A stretch of 64,000 nt of DNA from Saussurea involucrata (Eukaryota; Streptophyta; Magnoliopsida; Asterales; Asteraceae): the NCBI GenBank assembly GCA_033807775.1, contig CM066314.1, positions 40,958,001-41,022,000 of the forward strand. Reading direction: 5' to 3'. A program made the position numbers and the translations under genes. Each line of letters starts with the position of its first letter. Within the stretch, counting starts at the first letter, position 1. This document shows positions 19,944 through 30,892 of the stretch, one piece after another. The notes under the pieces are model-generated. The model searched no databases. It had not been told where the DNA came from and saw only the letters and a list, made by a program, of their open reading frames with translations.

Positions 19944-20718
19944 TAAGGGGGAGCACACAGCGGTATCAGGTAAGTTTACTCAATTGTTGAGGGGGAGCGT
20001 CACACACAATTTTTCTTAAATGTGTTAAAAGTTTTTGTGTGTGTGTGGACTCTTCTGTGTGGATTTCACCACATGCTCAGTTTGAGGGGGAGCGAGAGAA
20101 GGTTTGATTTCGATCCTCACAGTCCTATTTTTACAAAATCTACAAAGACAGGGCAATTTTTGGTGAAAATCCCAGACTTTCCGGACAGGTTTCCGGAAAC
20201 CCTATCTTTTCGGATAGGTTTCCGGACCGGGTCCTTATCCGGATTGGATGGGAACCCGGATACCGCACCCGGATTCTTGGCTCTATATAAATCGCATCCG
20301 GACTCATTTGCACTCATTTATCCGGATAGTATGCCTTGTCCGGGAAGTTGTGTCTTCCAGTTTTATGTCCGGATACCCCTGTTTGTCAAGTCCTGTACCT
20401 GTTTTCCTACTGCCAGTCCTCAATCCGTCTCAGATTGAGCCACTTATTGCAAAGGTACGCGCCGGAACCTGTTCATCCATCTTGTTTACTAACTTTGGGT
20501 CTTTTACAGATATTCCATGGCGGATAAAGAGCAACATCATTATGTTCATCACTTGAGGGGGAGCGTCACACTGTTTTCTTAAAAGTCTAAATGTTTTTTT
20601 TCCCTTATGTTGCTGTGTCCCAAGTAAGTTACACTCTCACTCCGAGGGGGAGCAAGTTAATCCCCATGCATGTTTTGAGGGGGAGCAGGATAATATCTGT
20701 GCTGGGGTTGAGGGGGAG
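19944..20718 (+). repeat. SIRE-2 multiple polypurine-tract motifs, copy A
   Basis: Seven copies of a KDAGGGGGAGC word (starting near 19944, 19988, 20083, 20553, 20643, 20675 and 20709), most as TTGAGGGGGAGC. Repeated polypurine tracts near the 3' part of the element are a known Sirevirus trait. Copy B has the same set shifted by 10118. Confidence 0.85.
20170..20519 (+). promoter_or_regulatory. SIRE-2 second TCCGGA cluster with internal TATA, copy A
   Basis: Seven exact TCCGGA sites (20176-20380) surround a TATATAAA box at 20284-20291. Downstream lie a donor-like AAAG|GTACGC (GT at 20455), a perfect TACTAAC branch word (20487-20493) and an acceptor TTTTACAG (ending 20509), then ATG at 20517 opening MADKEQHHYVHH before running into a polypurine motif. 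The implied intron is 55 bases, short for a plant. Read as an internal promoter for the env-like gene, this is inference. Confidence 0.5.
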
Positions 20719-20774
20719 CATAAAATCTTTCATTTTTGTCATAAACCTGAAGCCCTACCTGCACCGAGTGTGCT

Positions 20775-22581
20775 AGCTTATAGGCGAGCGTTATAGAATC
20801 CCATGGTCTAGCCAGCGCCGGAGGGACCTTCCAGGGACATAGAACCAAGGGAGTATTAGGTGATGAATTAGATCATGTGAGAAGGAGGGAACTGCGTTCG
20901 AAAGCGAACCATGAAAGATTTAGCCGTAAAGATAACGAGGCTCCTGAGCGAACCCAACCGAGTGATATCCGGGTCGCCACATCTACTATCCCGTCTCATT
21001 TTTTAGACAGGGTATTGAAGAAGCCTCCGTGGACCCAGCGGAGCAATTGCACAACCTCCAAAGCCACTCATCCGTCTCTCAAAAGACGGATGTTTCAGTC
21101 AAACACGGGGATAAAGCACAACTTCCACCGGTCTCTCATTCGGAGAGTATTGGTGTTGAAATAAGAGACCAGCAGCCCCCGGTCTCGACGTCTTTCAGTG
21201 CACAGTTGAGTCTAGAGCTAATTGATATGATACATTCTTTGGCTAGGACACAACAAGAGGAACAACACCAAATCGAGAGTCTTCGTGACTCGATCGGAAC
21301 GTCTGTAGTGTCTCCGTCTGGCGGAACACGAGGATCGGATGAAAATTCTACCACAGCTACCATCTTGCCAACTGTGAACGTAGGTGGCTCTGCCTCTCAG
21401 GTAGATTCCTCAACGGGTAACCTAAGTGGTCCCGGAGTCACTCACCCAGACTTTGTGTCGCAAGGGTCCCTGGACAGCACCCTCAAGGCTATCCGCGAGG
21501 CAATGGAGCAGCATGTCACCAACGAGCTCGCCAAAATAATCAAAGGCAAAGCAAAGATCGTCGAAGCTGAAACCGCACCTACACTCCACCTGCTCATGTT
21601 CAGCCTACCTTTTCAGTGGATACCCTCAAGACGATGCTTCTTGCTCAGCTACTCCAAGACTCCGAAACCAACGCCTCAACTGAAGCAGACCTGATCACCA
21701 TTCTGAAATCACAGGTCCCTACTCCTTCATTATCCATTACCACTCGCCTAGATAACATTGACTCGACTCTCAAAGACTACAAACAAGCGCTCACTGTGCT
21801 GTCCGAGAGAGTTCGTTCCCTCGAAGATACATGCAAGAGTCAAGTCGGCGGTCTGAAGCGCAAACACGATGACCAGGATGATCCTGATCACCGTGAGGGG
21901 GAGAAAGATTAAGACCAACCGAGACCGCCCCTATCCTTACTGAAACGACAACTGTGGTTCTTCTGGAACCAGCAACTGTGGCAACAACAACCGACGCCGA
22001 ACCTGAAGCCGAGTTGCCATTAGCCGAGATGGTAATAGATATGAGCATCTCAGATGATGAAGTCCCGACGGTTGAAAAGCCTGAGGGTTCAACACATGAA
22101 CTGGTCGACTTTGACTCATCAGACAGACCAATACTGGATATGATCGATCCAGACTGCGAAGCCAACCCGGAGACCGAAGATGCATGGTACGAAAAAGCCG
22201 CCAGTGCCGTAAATCTACAGGTAAACTTGGTTTTCCCGACTGATGAAGACGACAACATCGACTATGATCAGTTCCTGCTACAGAATTTTTATGGCACTTC
22301 TCCCGTTCACTCAAGCAAAGCCGTCAAAACTTCTGAAAGACCCCAATCTGCAACTGTCAATCCTACGACATCTCCTCTACAACAACAGACAGCTCCTGAT
22401 CTTCCTCCCCTTCCTCAGCAACAAATCCGTTAGGAGAAGATCCCTGTATTTATTCCTCACCTGGAGGAATCCATGAAGAAGTTGTTTGTTCACAAGCGAC
22501 GCACGATCGAGCCGACCTATTGCCTTGGTATTTACAACTACAGCCCCGAATACCAACGTCGATACATCAGCGCAATAAAGC
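20775..22581 (+). pseudogene. SIRE-2 env-like region, N-terminal and coiled-coil part, copy A
   Basis: A broken env-like frame. A frame carrying GHRTKGVLGDELDHV leads into RRRELRSKANHERF; a 1-base deletion near 21005 (relative to copy B) then shifts it. Further pieces are 21029-21694, 21616-21912 (coiled coil, LDNIDSTLKDYKQALTVLSE), 21954-22433 (acidic, ending in a proline/glutamine tail) and 22473-22581 (MKKLFVHK...YQRRYISAIK). The N-terminal domain seen in SIRE-h (14882-16096) is missing or unrecognisable. The C-terminal domain is 17 kb away at 39067, beyond Tekay-2 and copy B. Confidence 0.6.
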
Positions 22582-22991
22582 GGTTCGTTTCTATGCATTA
22601 ATCATTATGTGGTTTTATATTCGTGGTGGTGGTGTTGTTGCCTACTTGCGAGTAGGGGCGATATACGTGGGGTTGCTACCTACGTGTGTGGTTGGACTCA
22701 CTAAGCGTTTAGCTTACCCTTTCCCAATATGTTGTGATTTCAGGTGCGAGCGGCAGTCAGGCTTGACGGTACACACACTAAGCGCGGGGTGCTGAGAGTG
22801 TTTAAATTTCACTTCCTTTAGATTTTATTTTATGAAATTTCCGCTGTAAACTTTATTGACTGTTTGAGTTAACGACGTTAATTTAATTTGAGTTACGAAT
22901 TATTAAATTGTGATTGTTTTATAATGAAATGCATGTTTTAAAATTTTAAATTCCTTGTAATTTTTGGGACGTTACAACTTGGTATCAGAGC

Positions 22992-23775
22992 ACAGCTTGA
23001 GTGAATCAAACACATCTCGGTGTGTTTGGTCTCAAGTTGGGGCTATGAAGTTTTTTAAAAACTCTCTTATTAAAATCTTTGAAAATAAATGAACGGAGAA
23101 AGCCCGTTTGGGAAACGGTGATCGTGGGCGCAGTGTGTACAGTCAGCCGACGCCAATTGAGAAGGTACAACACTTAGTGTATAGATTGCTTTCTAGAACA
23201 TAGGAGTATGTATGCTAGATTGCTTACGTGGATTTTGTGGTACTGTATACTTGTTACTTGCTATTAGGAACTCATGCTAGCCTTGATAGGTTGTTATGTG
23301 AATGCACCTTAGGTTGTATGCAGTAGGAACCGAATAGCCTTAGAATGTTGGATTTAGTTCTATTGCGCAGCTCTTGTTTGAGTCCAACCGTTGTAGGATA
23401 GAATCTTATATTCGAATGTCTATCTGGTTTCACTGTATACGACTGTGCGTTTACGAGGCGACTCGTCAGGGCTAGTGGGGGTTCCGTTCTAGCAAGGGTG
23501 GTGGGGTATTACGACTTTTCTAGGGAGCTAGGAAAAGTGTTTGCATATGCCGGAATGGGCATATGTGTTTGTTTGTGGTAAGCAACTACTTGGACGTCCC
23601 GGGACAGGACTCGAAACGAGTAAGGATAAGTGTGAAGGGTAGTAGCAGAGCTCCTACTATCTGAAGCACAGGATCCGTGCTCGAGTCGGGGAAAGTCACG
23701 GAGAATCCGAAGAGTTGAGTGTGAGCGTAGTTAGCAGGTTTTAATGTGTGCTAGTAGCTCGTTAAGGAGGAACAA
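22992..23775 (+). other. Tekay-2 leader, copy A
   Basis: Non-coding leader. No motif recognised. The corresponding copy B stretch is 33111-33895. Confidence 0.6.
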
Positions 23776-25447
23776 CAATGTTGATCCAGATGCTGATGCT
23801 GGAATTATTGCTGATCAGATTCTTGAAATGTTTGCGGTCGAGGTGACGCATATTTTGAGAAGGCGATCCCCGAAATTATTACCGCCATTCGTGATGAGGT
23901 AATAGTGTCGATGGAGGAGCACATCGGGCGATTCCACCCCCTGCGGGTCGGCAGCCCCGAACAAGAGAGTCGGGATCAATTATGGAGTGCACATTCCTTA
24001 CCGGTGGTTGTCCTGCGAACTAGAAGGTTCGCTTCGCGGTGAATCTGTTACGAGACGGAGCGAAAGACTGGTGTGCTACTGCTTTGACGCTTAACGGGCG
24101 CACTACTTGACCTGGGAGGAGTTCGTCGTATGTTTCGTGTAGAGCATGTGCCTCTAGTGGAGATGGAGAGGAGTGCCAAAGAGTTCTTGGAGCTCTCTCA
24201 GACTGCGGAGGCCATAAAGGAGGTGAACCGAAAGTTCACGGAAATGACATTATTCTATCCTTAGCATGCTGCTTTTAAGGACATGAAGAGGACACGGTAC
24301 AAGGATATGTTACGTACCAAGATCAGGGAGTTCGTGAGTACCGCGCAGTATGTTTCACTTGCTGTAGTGATGGAGGCGGCCTGAGGTAGAGTTCGTCAAC
24401 TGGGAGTGGAGGAGGCACAAGCTATGTATAAAGTGGTGACATGTACGTTTTTGGTTAACTCGGTGCTTGCTGTGGTGACGATTGATAGCGGGGCTACTCA
24501 TCCTTCTGTGTCTCACATAGTCAGTGAGTGTTTGGGGCCGAGTTGTAGGACGGTTAGGCTGTCCACTTGTGGTTGCAGTTGCTGAAGACAGGACCTTGAC
24601 GGTTACTGACGTGTACCGGGGGGTGCACTTTGGAGATCTCTGGTGTGAGGTTCCCGATTGATTTGATTCCGGATGCTGCTCCGGTGGCCAAGGCACCTTA
24701 TCGCCTGGCTCCACCGGAAATGAAGGAGTTGTACACTCGTTGCAGGAACTTATCGAAAAGGAGTTCATCAAGCCGAGTTGTCCACCGTGGGGAGCCCCGA
24801 TTCTGTTTGTGAAAAAGAAAGACGGGTCCCAACGGATGTGTATAGACTACCGTGAGTTGAATAAGCTTACGGTGAAGAATCGTTATCCTCTGCCAAGGAT
24901 CGATGACTTGTTCGATCAGCTTCAGGGAGCCTCGTGGTTCTCTAAGGTTGATTTGAGATCGGGGTATCATCGGATGCGGGTGAGGAGAGAGGATACGGAG
25001 TAGACGGCCTTTCGTTCACGTTATGGCCATTTACAAGTTTGTGGTGATGCCTTTCGGGCTCACCAATGCACCCGCAGCGTTCATGGACCTCATTAACCGG
25101 GTATGTAGCCCTATGTAGGATCGATCGGTGATCGTGTTCATCGACGATATTTTTGTGTAATCGAAGTCGAAGCAAGAGCATGAGATGCATTTGCGAGAAG
25201 TTTTGGAAGTTTTGAGGCGGGAGAAGCTGTATGCTAAGCTCTCCAAGTGTGAGTTCTGGTTACGAGAGGTCCACTTTCGAGGGCATGTCGTGAACCAGAA
25301 TGGTATTATGGTGGATCCGGCCAAGATTACGGCTGTGATGCGGTGGGAAGTCCCAAAGACTCTCACTGAAGTACGGAGTTTTCTTGGGTTAGCAGGGTAC
25401 TTCCGGAGATCCATTCAGGATTTCTCCAAGATTGCTTTTCCGATGAC
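23776..25447 (+). pseudogene. Tekay-2 gag, protease and RT, decayed, copy A
   Basis: Gag (23776-24400) is recognisable only in patches (DPDADAGIIADQI, YLTWEEFV). Protease near 24430-24520 keeps TFLVNSVLAVVTIDSGATH-like spacing, then RT starts at 24630 with APYRLAPPEMKEL, shifts frame at about 24735, and continues as FVKKKDGSQRMCIDYRELNK, a TAG at about 25001-25003, further stops, VIVFIDDI (about 25127-25150) and REVRSFLGLAGYFRR. Stops and frameshifts throughout make it non-functional. The copy ends at 25447 in the duplication junction. Confidence 0.8.
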
Positions 25448-25453
25448 TCGATT

Positions 25454-26214
25454 TCTACAGAACTGTGTTTCCCAGCAAGACATTTGTTGATAATGGTAAA
25501 GAAGCATGCCCAAATTGGTGGTAGTTTGTTCCTTCTAAATGAACTTAGATTCCTCAACTCTTCATTGTACCCTAATCTCCTGAATTCAGCCAACAACTCC
25601 TCTCTTAATGGTGAATCCTCAAAATCTAATCTTCCTTCCAAGTCATCCTTTTCTGGCAACCTCAACATAGTTCTCATAAAACTAACAGTTAGAGTTACAG
25701 TAACTCCCCCTATATTGGACACAAACTTGTTGCCTTGTAATTCCAAATTCTTCCACCACTGTTGTATATACTGTACTAGTACAGTCTTCTTCATTGTAAA
25801 CCACTTCTTGAAAGGATGATACTTCAATAACTCTATTATTATCCTATATTCTTCTTTGAACTTGGTTTCATCAAGCACTAACACACAGTTATTTTCAACA
25901 AGGTCTAAATATTCATTTTCAGGTACAATCCTCTCCAAATAATTAATTCTTGAAGACATTACAGACCTCACCGCACTCTGTTGGTGTTCAATATTCTCAT
26001 TACCCTCATATGCATTTCCTTCAGATTCATCCATATTCTCATCCTCTGCATTTCCTCCAACATTTCCCTTTAAAATATTCTCTCCTATAGCCTTTTCTTC
26101 TACGACTCTATTCTCAGGCATACGAACTTCATCATTCTCTGAATCCAAAGAGGATTCCATCAAGGTTCTCGAGGAGTGTAATGATACAGGTCTATTTCTT
26201 CTTGTACCAGACAT
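25454..26214 (-). pseudogene. SIRE-h env-like N-terminal part, copy B
   Basis: Duplicate of 15336-16096 with a handful of substitutions. The duplication junction removes everything after residue 253. The frame happens to stay open across the junction into antisense Tekay-2 RT sequence to 25363, creating a chimeric ORF that is an accident of the rearrangement. Confidence 0.85.
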
Positions 26215-26460
26215 GATTACAATATGGAAGATTGAAAGAAAATAGAATCGAAGAACTCTAGAGTTTTGCGTATCTCACTTTTCGCTCTTGGAATTCAAAT
26301 GAATTTGAAAGAGGGGTTTTAAGGTCTATTTAAAATCCGCGAAGCTGAAAGGATTCAAACGGTGAAAAGTTGTTTTTTTCAGAGTTATAACGGTTTCTAA
26401 CACTGTGAAATACCACCAAAGATATTTAAATGAAACGTGGTATGTCAAATGAATAAGAGG

Positions 26461-26746
26461 CTGACTGTTAGGGTAATATTTGGTTGATTAGAAGTTCAAG
26501 GGGCTAATTGTAATAGTTTAAATTAGGCCTTGTTACTGAACGGGCCGTGGGCTTGTTAACCACGGGCCCGCCATATATAAAGCAATCTAGCCTTAGAAAA
26601 TTAGGCTAGTTGTCTCATTTGCTTTCTTTCACTCTTATTGTAATTCTCTCATATTGAAAGCTAATACAGAGATGACCAGTTGAAATCGTATACTTTACTG
26701 TTAAATCGTTTGATTTCATTATTGTTGCACGGATCTGAGACTATCA
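26461..26746 (+). repeat. SIRE-2 5' LTR, copy B (with duplicated CTGAC)
   Basis: 26466-26746 is 281 bp and nearly identical to LTR1. The preceding CTGAC (26461-26465) was copied with it, so this LTR is not a separate insertion. Confidence 0.95.
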
Positions 26747-27626
26747 ATTGGTATCTGAGCAGACGGACAACATCGATTCAAAGTTTTCAATTCGATTTCT
26801 GGTAAGTTTTCTAAACAATACGGCTGTGTTCTTGAGTGACAATCTACTTTTTGATTCTGTTAAAATTGATCGATTTCGCTTATTAGGTATTGTTAGTATC
26901 ATTGTTATTAGTGATTCTACAAATTTTTAACATCTTAATTCGATCATTTGAGTGGGTTTTAAGAGATTTTAAGTTCAAAAGTTTTAGTTGTGCTCTTGAT
27001 AAAAATCGGATTTTTAGCCATCAAAACTTGTTGTTTTGCTTTACAATCGATTTGGGTAGTGTTATTTTTGTGTTTGTTCGAGTTCCTAACCTTTCAGGAA
27101 CGATTTTGAGAAACCCTAGACGATTCCCAATCGATTTTGACATTCCAGCCGTCCTTTTCGGATAAAACAGCAGCCGTTTCCGGACAAAACACGACTTTCC
27201 GGAACTTCGCTAACTCTTTCCGGACACGATCCAACTTTCCGGGTAAGTTCTCTAATTCCAATCTTTCCGGGTAAATTGTTCCGGAAACCCAAAGTTTCCG
27301 GTAAAAATATTTTATCTGGACAACTCGAAGTTTCCGGTAAATCCGATTCTTTCCGGACCAGTTCATCCGGAAAGCCTATCATCCGGAAAGCTTTTTCATC
27401 CGGAAACTGCAATCACCCGGTAAGTTTTTTTGTTCTGTATTCTCATCCGGTAAGTTTTTGTGTCTGGTCTTTTATTCGGAAACTTTTGTTCACCCGATAA
27501 CCTTATTTTACTGGATTCTTTATCCGGAAACCACCCAGATTTCAGGAGGGGGACATTTAAGTATCCTTGATACTGTTCCACTTTGAGTCGAACAATCGTC
27601 TGACGATCACTCCGTTGCAACCAAAG
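26747..27626 (+). promoter_or_regulatory. SIRE-2 leader with TCCGGA cluster, copy B
   Basis: Primer site 26749-26760 and the same TCCGGA cluster (about 27168-27533); one copy has decayed to TCTGGA at about 27316. G-rich GGAGGGGGACATTT at 27545-27558. Confidence 0.85.
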
Positions 27627-29909
27627 ATGTCTTCACGCGAAGCTTCTGCTATCGGCACCACGTCTACAACCGCTAAAGAATCAAGTCAGGTATGTGAATC
27701 TAGCCAACAAGATTTCTTGAATCAAATGCAATCACTTGTTGAACAAGCAGATTCCTTTAAGGCCACCACTAAAGAACAAAAGCTTGAGATTAGATCACTT
27801 ACCGGAAAGCTAGATGTTCAAACGTAAATAACAGAAAAATATAAGTCTGAAAATGCTATTTTAAAGGAGAAGTGCAAAAATCTTTCAATAGCACCTAAAG
27901 ACTTAAGGGCCAAATTATCTGATCTTCAGTCTCAGTTTGATCAGTGCATGAATGAGAAAGAAGAAATTGTTTATCAATGTTCCTCTCTTCAGATTCAGCA
28001 TAAGGAGTTTGTTGCCAAAATTCTTAATCTTGAAACCAAACTCCACAAAAGGGGTCAAACTGATCAAACCATTTTTCTGAATAAACCCAAAGAGTTCACG
28101 TACTTTAACAAAGAGTGGGGAATCGGATACGATAACCCACAATATTTGAAAAAGGGTAGATACCAAACACCTACCTTATATGACTTTGCTTGTCTTGGGT
28201 TAGATAAAAAGTATCCGAAATATGCTATTCAATGGACTGGTCCTCTTGAACCTGAAAAGGAAGAGGAAACCGAGGAATATAAACGTGCACACAAACGAGG
28301 AATGCAACTTCTGTTTTGTTATGAACCTTTAAACTATTCCTATCAAAAGAACAAAAAGTATCTCTCAAATGACTACTTCGACCCATACAAGGTTGCTAAG
28401 CCCAAGGATTCCTCCAAAAAGGATGAGGACCAAGCAACCACGACCAAGACCGAGACGGACGAGTTTAAACTCTATGTTCCACCTCTCATCTTGGAAGCAA
28501 AGATTGTCGAGTTAGAGGAGTCACTTGAGAAAGAAAGGTCGATTTTTCAAACGGAAAAGCAAGCTTTACTTGAACAACTTGAGAATCTACAATCGGTCAA
28601 AACCGACGTTGTATCTGATGAAGGACAGGAAATTCTTCGGGGTGAAATCACGAAACTCACATCAAAGCTGGCTGCCATGGCAACAGATATGATGCTTGAG
28701 TATGCGAAAAACGGTCAGCTCCAAGAGCAGATTGACCAACTCAAATCTGAAAAGCAGGTTTCTCCCGAGTCTTCCTCAAATTCATCTGAGACATCTTCGT
28801 GTAAGGCGTTTATTGGTAACATCTCTACTACACAAGACAACAACGATTCTAAAGATGAGTGTGTAAAAAGGAATCTACACTCTGATTTTTTAAACGCTTC
28901 CACACCGGATTCCACAAAACACACTGACATAAAGTGTTTCTCGCCTTCCTCAACTAATCCAAGTCCTGAAATTCCAGAGATAGATTTTTCAGAATACATG
29001 AACTCCAAAGGTAATTCTGAGGGAGAGTTTGAGTCGTTCCCCTTCGACAAACATCTTCCGAGTCATATTGATTTTTTGTCACCAGTAGTAAATCGACCGG
29101 TCAATTTTCTAAAGGGTGATAGTTCTAAATCAAAGACTCCGGCTGTGATTAAGATTTCCAAAAATACTTCAAATTCTCAAAAACAATCACAGCCGAAGCA
29201 AAAGGCCGGTCAACTACCTGCTAAGATTCTTGTTTCCTCAAAGGTCACTAACCGCACTGTCCCTGCTGTTTTTTATAACACCGGACGCGCTAAACAAACA
29301 AAACCAAAGTGGCCAGCCAAGGAATCTGTCAAGAATGCTGCATCAAAGTCGTTCAATACTGTCTTTTACCCGAGAATGAACAAAAACGATTGTGCTTGGA
29401 ATCATAGGAATAATTTTGGTAAAAGAGATATTAATTTTCCGATGAAAATTTACTCCATTCAGCAATTGATTCAATTATCGCACGATCGTTTGTGTTGTTC
29501 TAGTTGTGGTTGGAATGACTTTGATTATTTACATAACAATGATTGGTTTGGGTCATATCACATGTATAATTCGACACCCAAACACAAATTCCGTAATAAC
29601 AAAAGAAAATACTATAAACAACGGGGTTTCCAATCAGAGGTTAAACGACAGCGGGAGACCAAACCCATTCCAAAACGGTCTTCTTCTACCGAGGTTAGAC
29701 CGGCACCCAAGAGGCAACCTGCTACAAAACCTATTCTTCCAAAAGGTATAAATTCTATACCTAAGAGGCAACATGTGCCAAAACCAGTTACTCCAAACGG
29801 TGTACAATCTGCACCTAAGGGGAAGTCTGAGTCAAAGCAAGTTCCTCCTCGAGGTGCCAAACCTAACCCTCCCGTCCCCAGGAAAATCTGGGTACCCAAG
29901 GTCCGCTAA
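27627..29909 (+). pseudogene. SIRE-2 gag, copy B (one nonsense codon)
   Basis: Same gene as 17509-19791 but codon 67 is TAA (27825-27827) where copy A has CGA. The two base changes turn CG into TA, as expected from deamination of a methylated CpG on both strands in turn. The frame is otherwise open; translation from the next ATG (27948) would give 653 residues that keep the core, both cysteine clusters and the basic tail. Confidence 0.9.
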
Positions 29910-29914
29910 ACTTG

Positions 29915-30028
29915 TTTTGCAGGACGGTCATGTGTGGTTCTTAGACTCTGGATGCTCCACACACATGACCGGAAGAAGGGAGCTCCTCACGATCTACAAG
30001 GAACAATATTGTGAAGACGTGGGGTTTG
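29915..30028 (+). pseudogene. SIRE-2 protease remnant, copy B
   Basis: Same DSGCSTHMTG scrap as copy A, followed by the same pol deletion, so the deletion predates the duplication. Confidence 0.85.
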
Positions 30029-30061
30029 TCTATATCTGTGCTGTCACGAGTGTTCATGTGT

Positions 30062-30890
30062 TAAGGGGGAGCACACAGCGGTATCAGGTAAGTTTACTCA
30101 ATTGTTGAGGGGGAGCGTCACACACAATTTTTCTTAAATGTGTTAAAAGTTTTTGTGTGTGTGTGGACTCTTCTGTGTGGATTTCACCACATGCTCAGTT
30201 TGAGGGGGAGCGAGAGAAGGTTTGATTTCGATCCTCATAGTCCTATTTTTACAAAATCTACAAAGACAGGGCAATTTTTGGTGAAAATCCCAGACTTTCC
30301 GGACAGGTTTCCGGAAACCCTATCTTTTCGGATAGGTTTCCGGACCGGGTCCTTATCCGGATTGGATGGGAACCCGGATACCGCACCCGGATTCTTGGCT
30401 CTATATAAATCGCATCCTGACTCATTTGCACTCATTTATCCGGATAGTATGCCTTGTCCGGGAAGTTGTGTCTTCCAGTTTTATGTCCGGATACCCCTGT
30501 TTGTCAAGTCCTGTACCTGTTTTCCTACTGTCAGTCCTCAATCCGTCTCAGATTGAGCCACTTATTGCAAAGGTACGCGCCGGAACCTGTTCATCCATCT
30601 TGTTTACTAACTTTGGGTCTTTTACAGATATTCCATGGCGGATAAAGAGCAACATCATTATGTTCATCACTTGAGGGGGAGCGTCACACTGTTTTCTTAA
30701 AAGTCTAAATGTTTTTTTTCCCTTATGTTGTTGTGTCCCAAGTAAGTTACACTCTCACTCCGAGGGGGAGCAAGTTAATCCCCATGCATGTTTTGAGGGG
30801 GAGCAGGATAATATATGTGTTGGGGTTGAGGGGGAGCATAAAATCTTTCATTTTTGTCATATACCTGAAGCCCTACCTGCACCGAGTGTG
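30062..30890 (+). promoter_or_regulatory. SIRE-2 polypurine repeats, TCCGGA cluster and internal TATA, copy B
   Basis: Same elements as 19944-20772: seven GGGGGAGC tracts, a TCCGGA cluster (one site decayed to TCCTGA near 30416), TATATAAA at 30402-30409 and ATG at 30635. Confidence 0.75.
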
Positions 30891-30892
30891 CT

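Larger units (their letters stand above)
22582..25447 (+). mobile_element. Tekay-2, copy A fragment (LTR remnant to RT)
   Basis: A 395-bp 3' end of a 5' LTR (22582-22976, ending GGGACGTTACA), primer site TGGTATCAGAGC (22980-22991), leader, degenerate gag, protease and RT. The LTR lacks its first part: homology to the 3' LTR (38665-39066) begins exactly at the end of that LTR's minisatellite. Confidence 0.85.
15336..25453. repeat. Tandem duplication, copy A (about 10.1 kb)
   Basis: Matches 25454-35567 nearly base for base. The offset is 10118 at the start, 10119 after a 1-base indel near 21005 and 10120 after another near 23930. The unit spans the start of the SIRE-h env-like ORF, the SIRE-2 5' LTR, gag and most of env, and Tekay-2 up to RT. 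Copy A runs into copy B at 25448-25453, a few unmatched filler bases. Confidence 0.95.

Noticed and set aside
26461..26746. SIRE LTR2 as evidence of a second independent SIRE insertion or solo LTR
   Set aside because: It carries the same CTGAC and the same SIRE-h flank as LTR1, so it is part of the tandem duplication.
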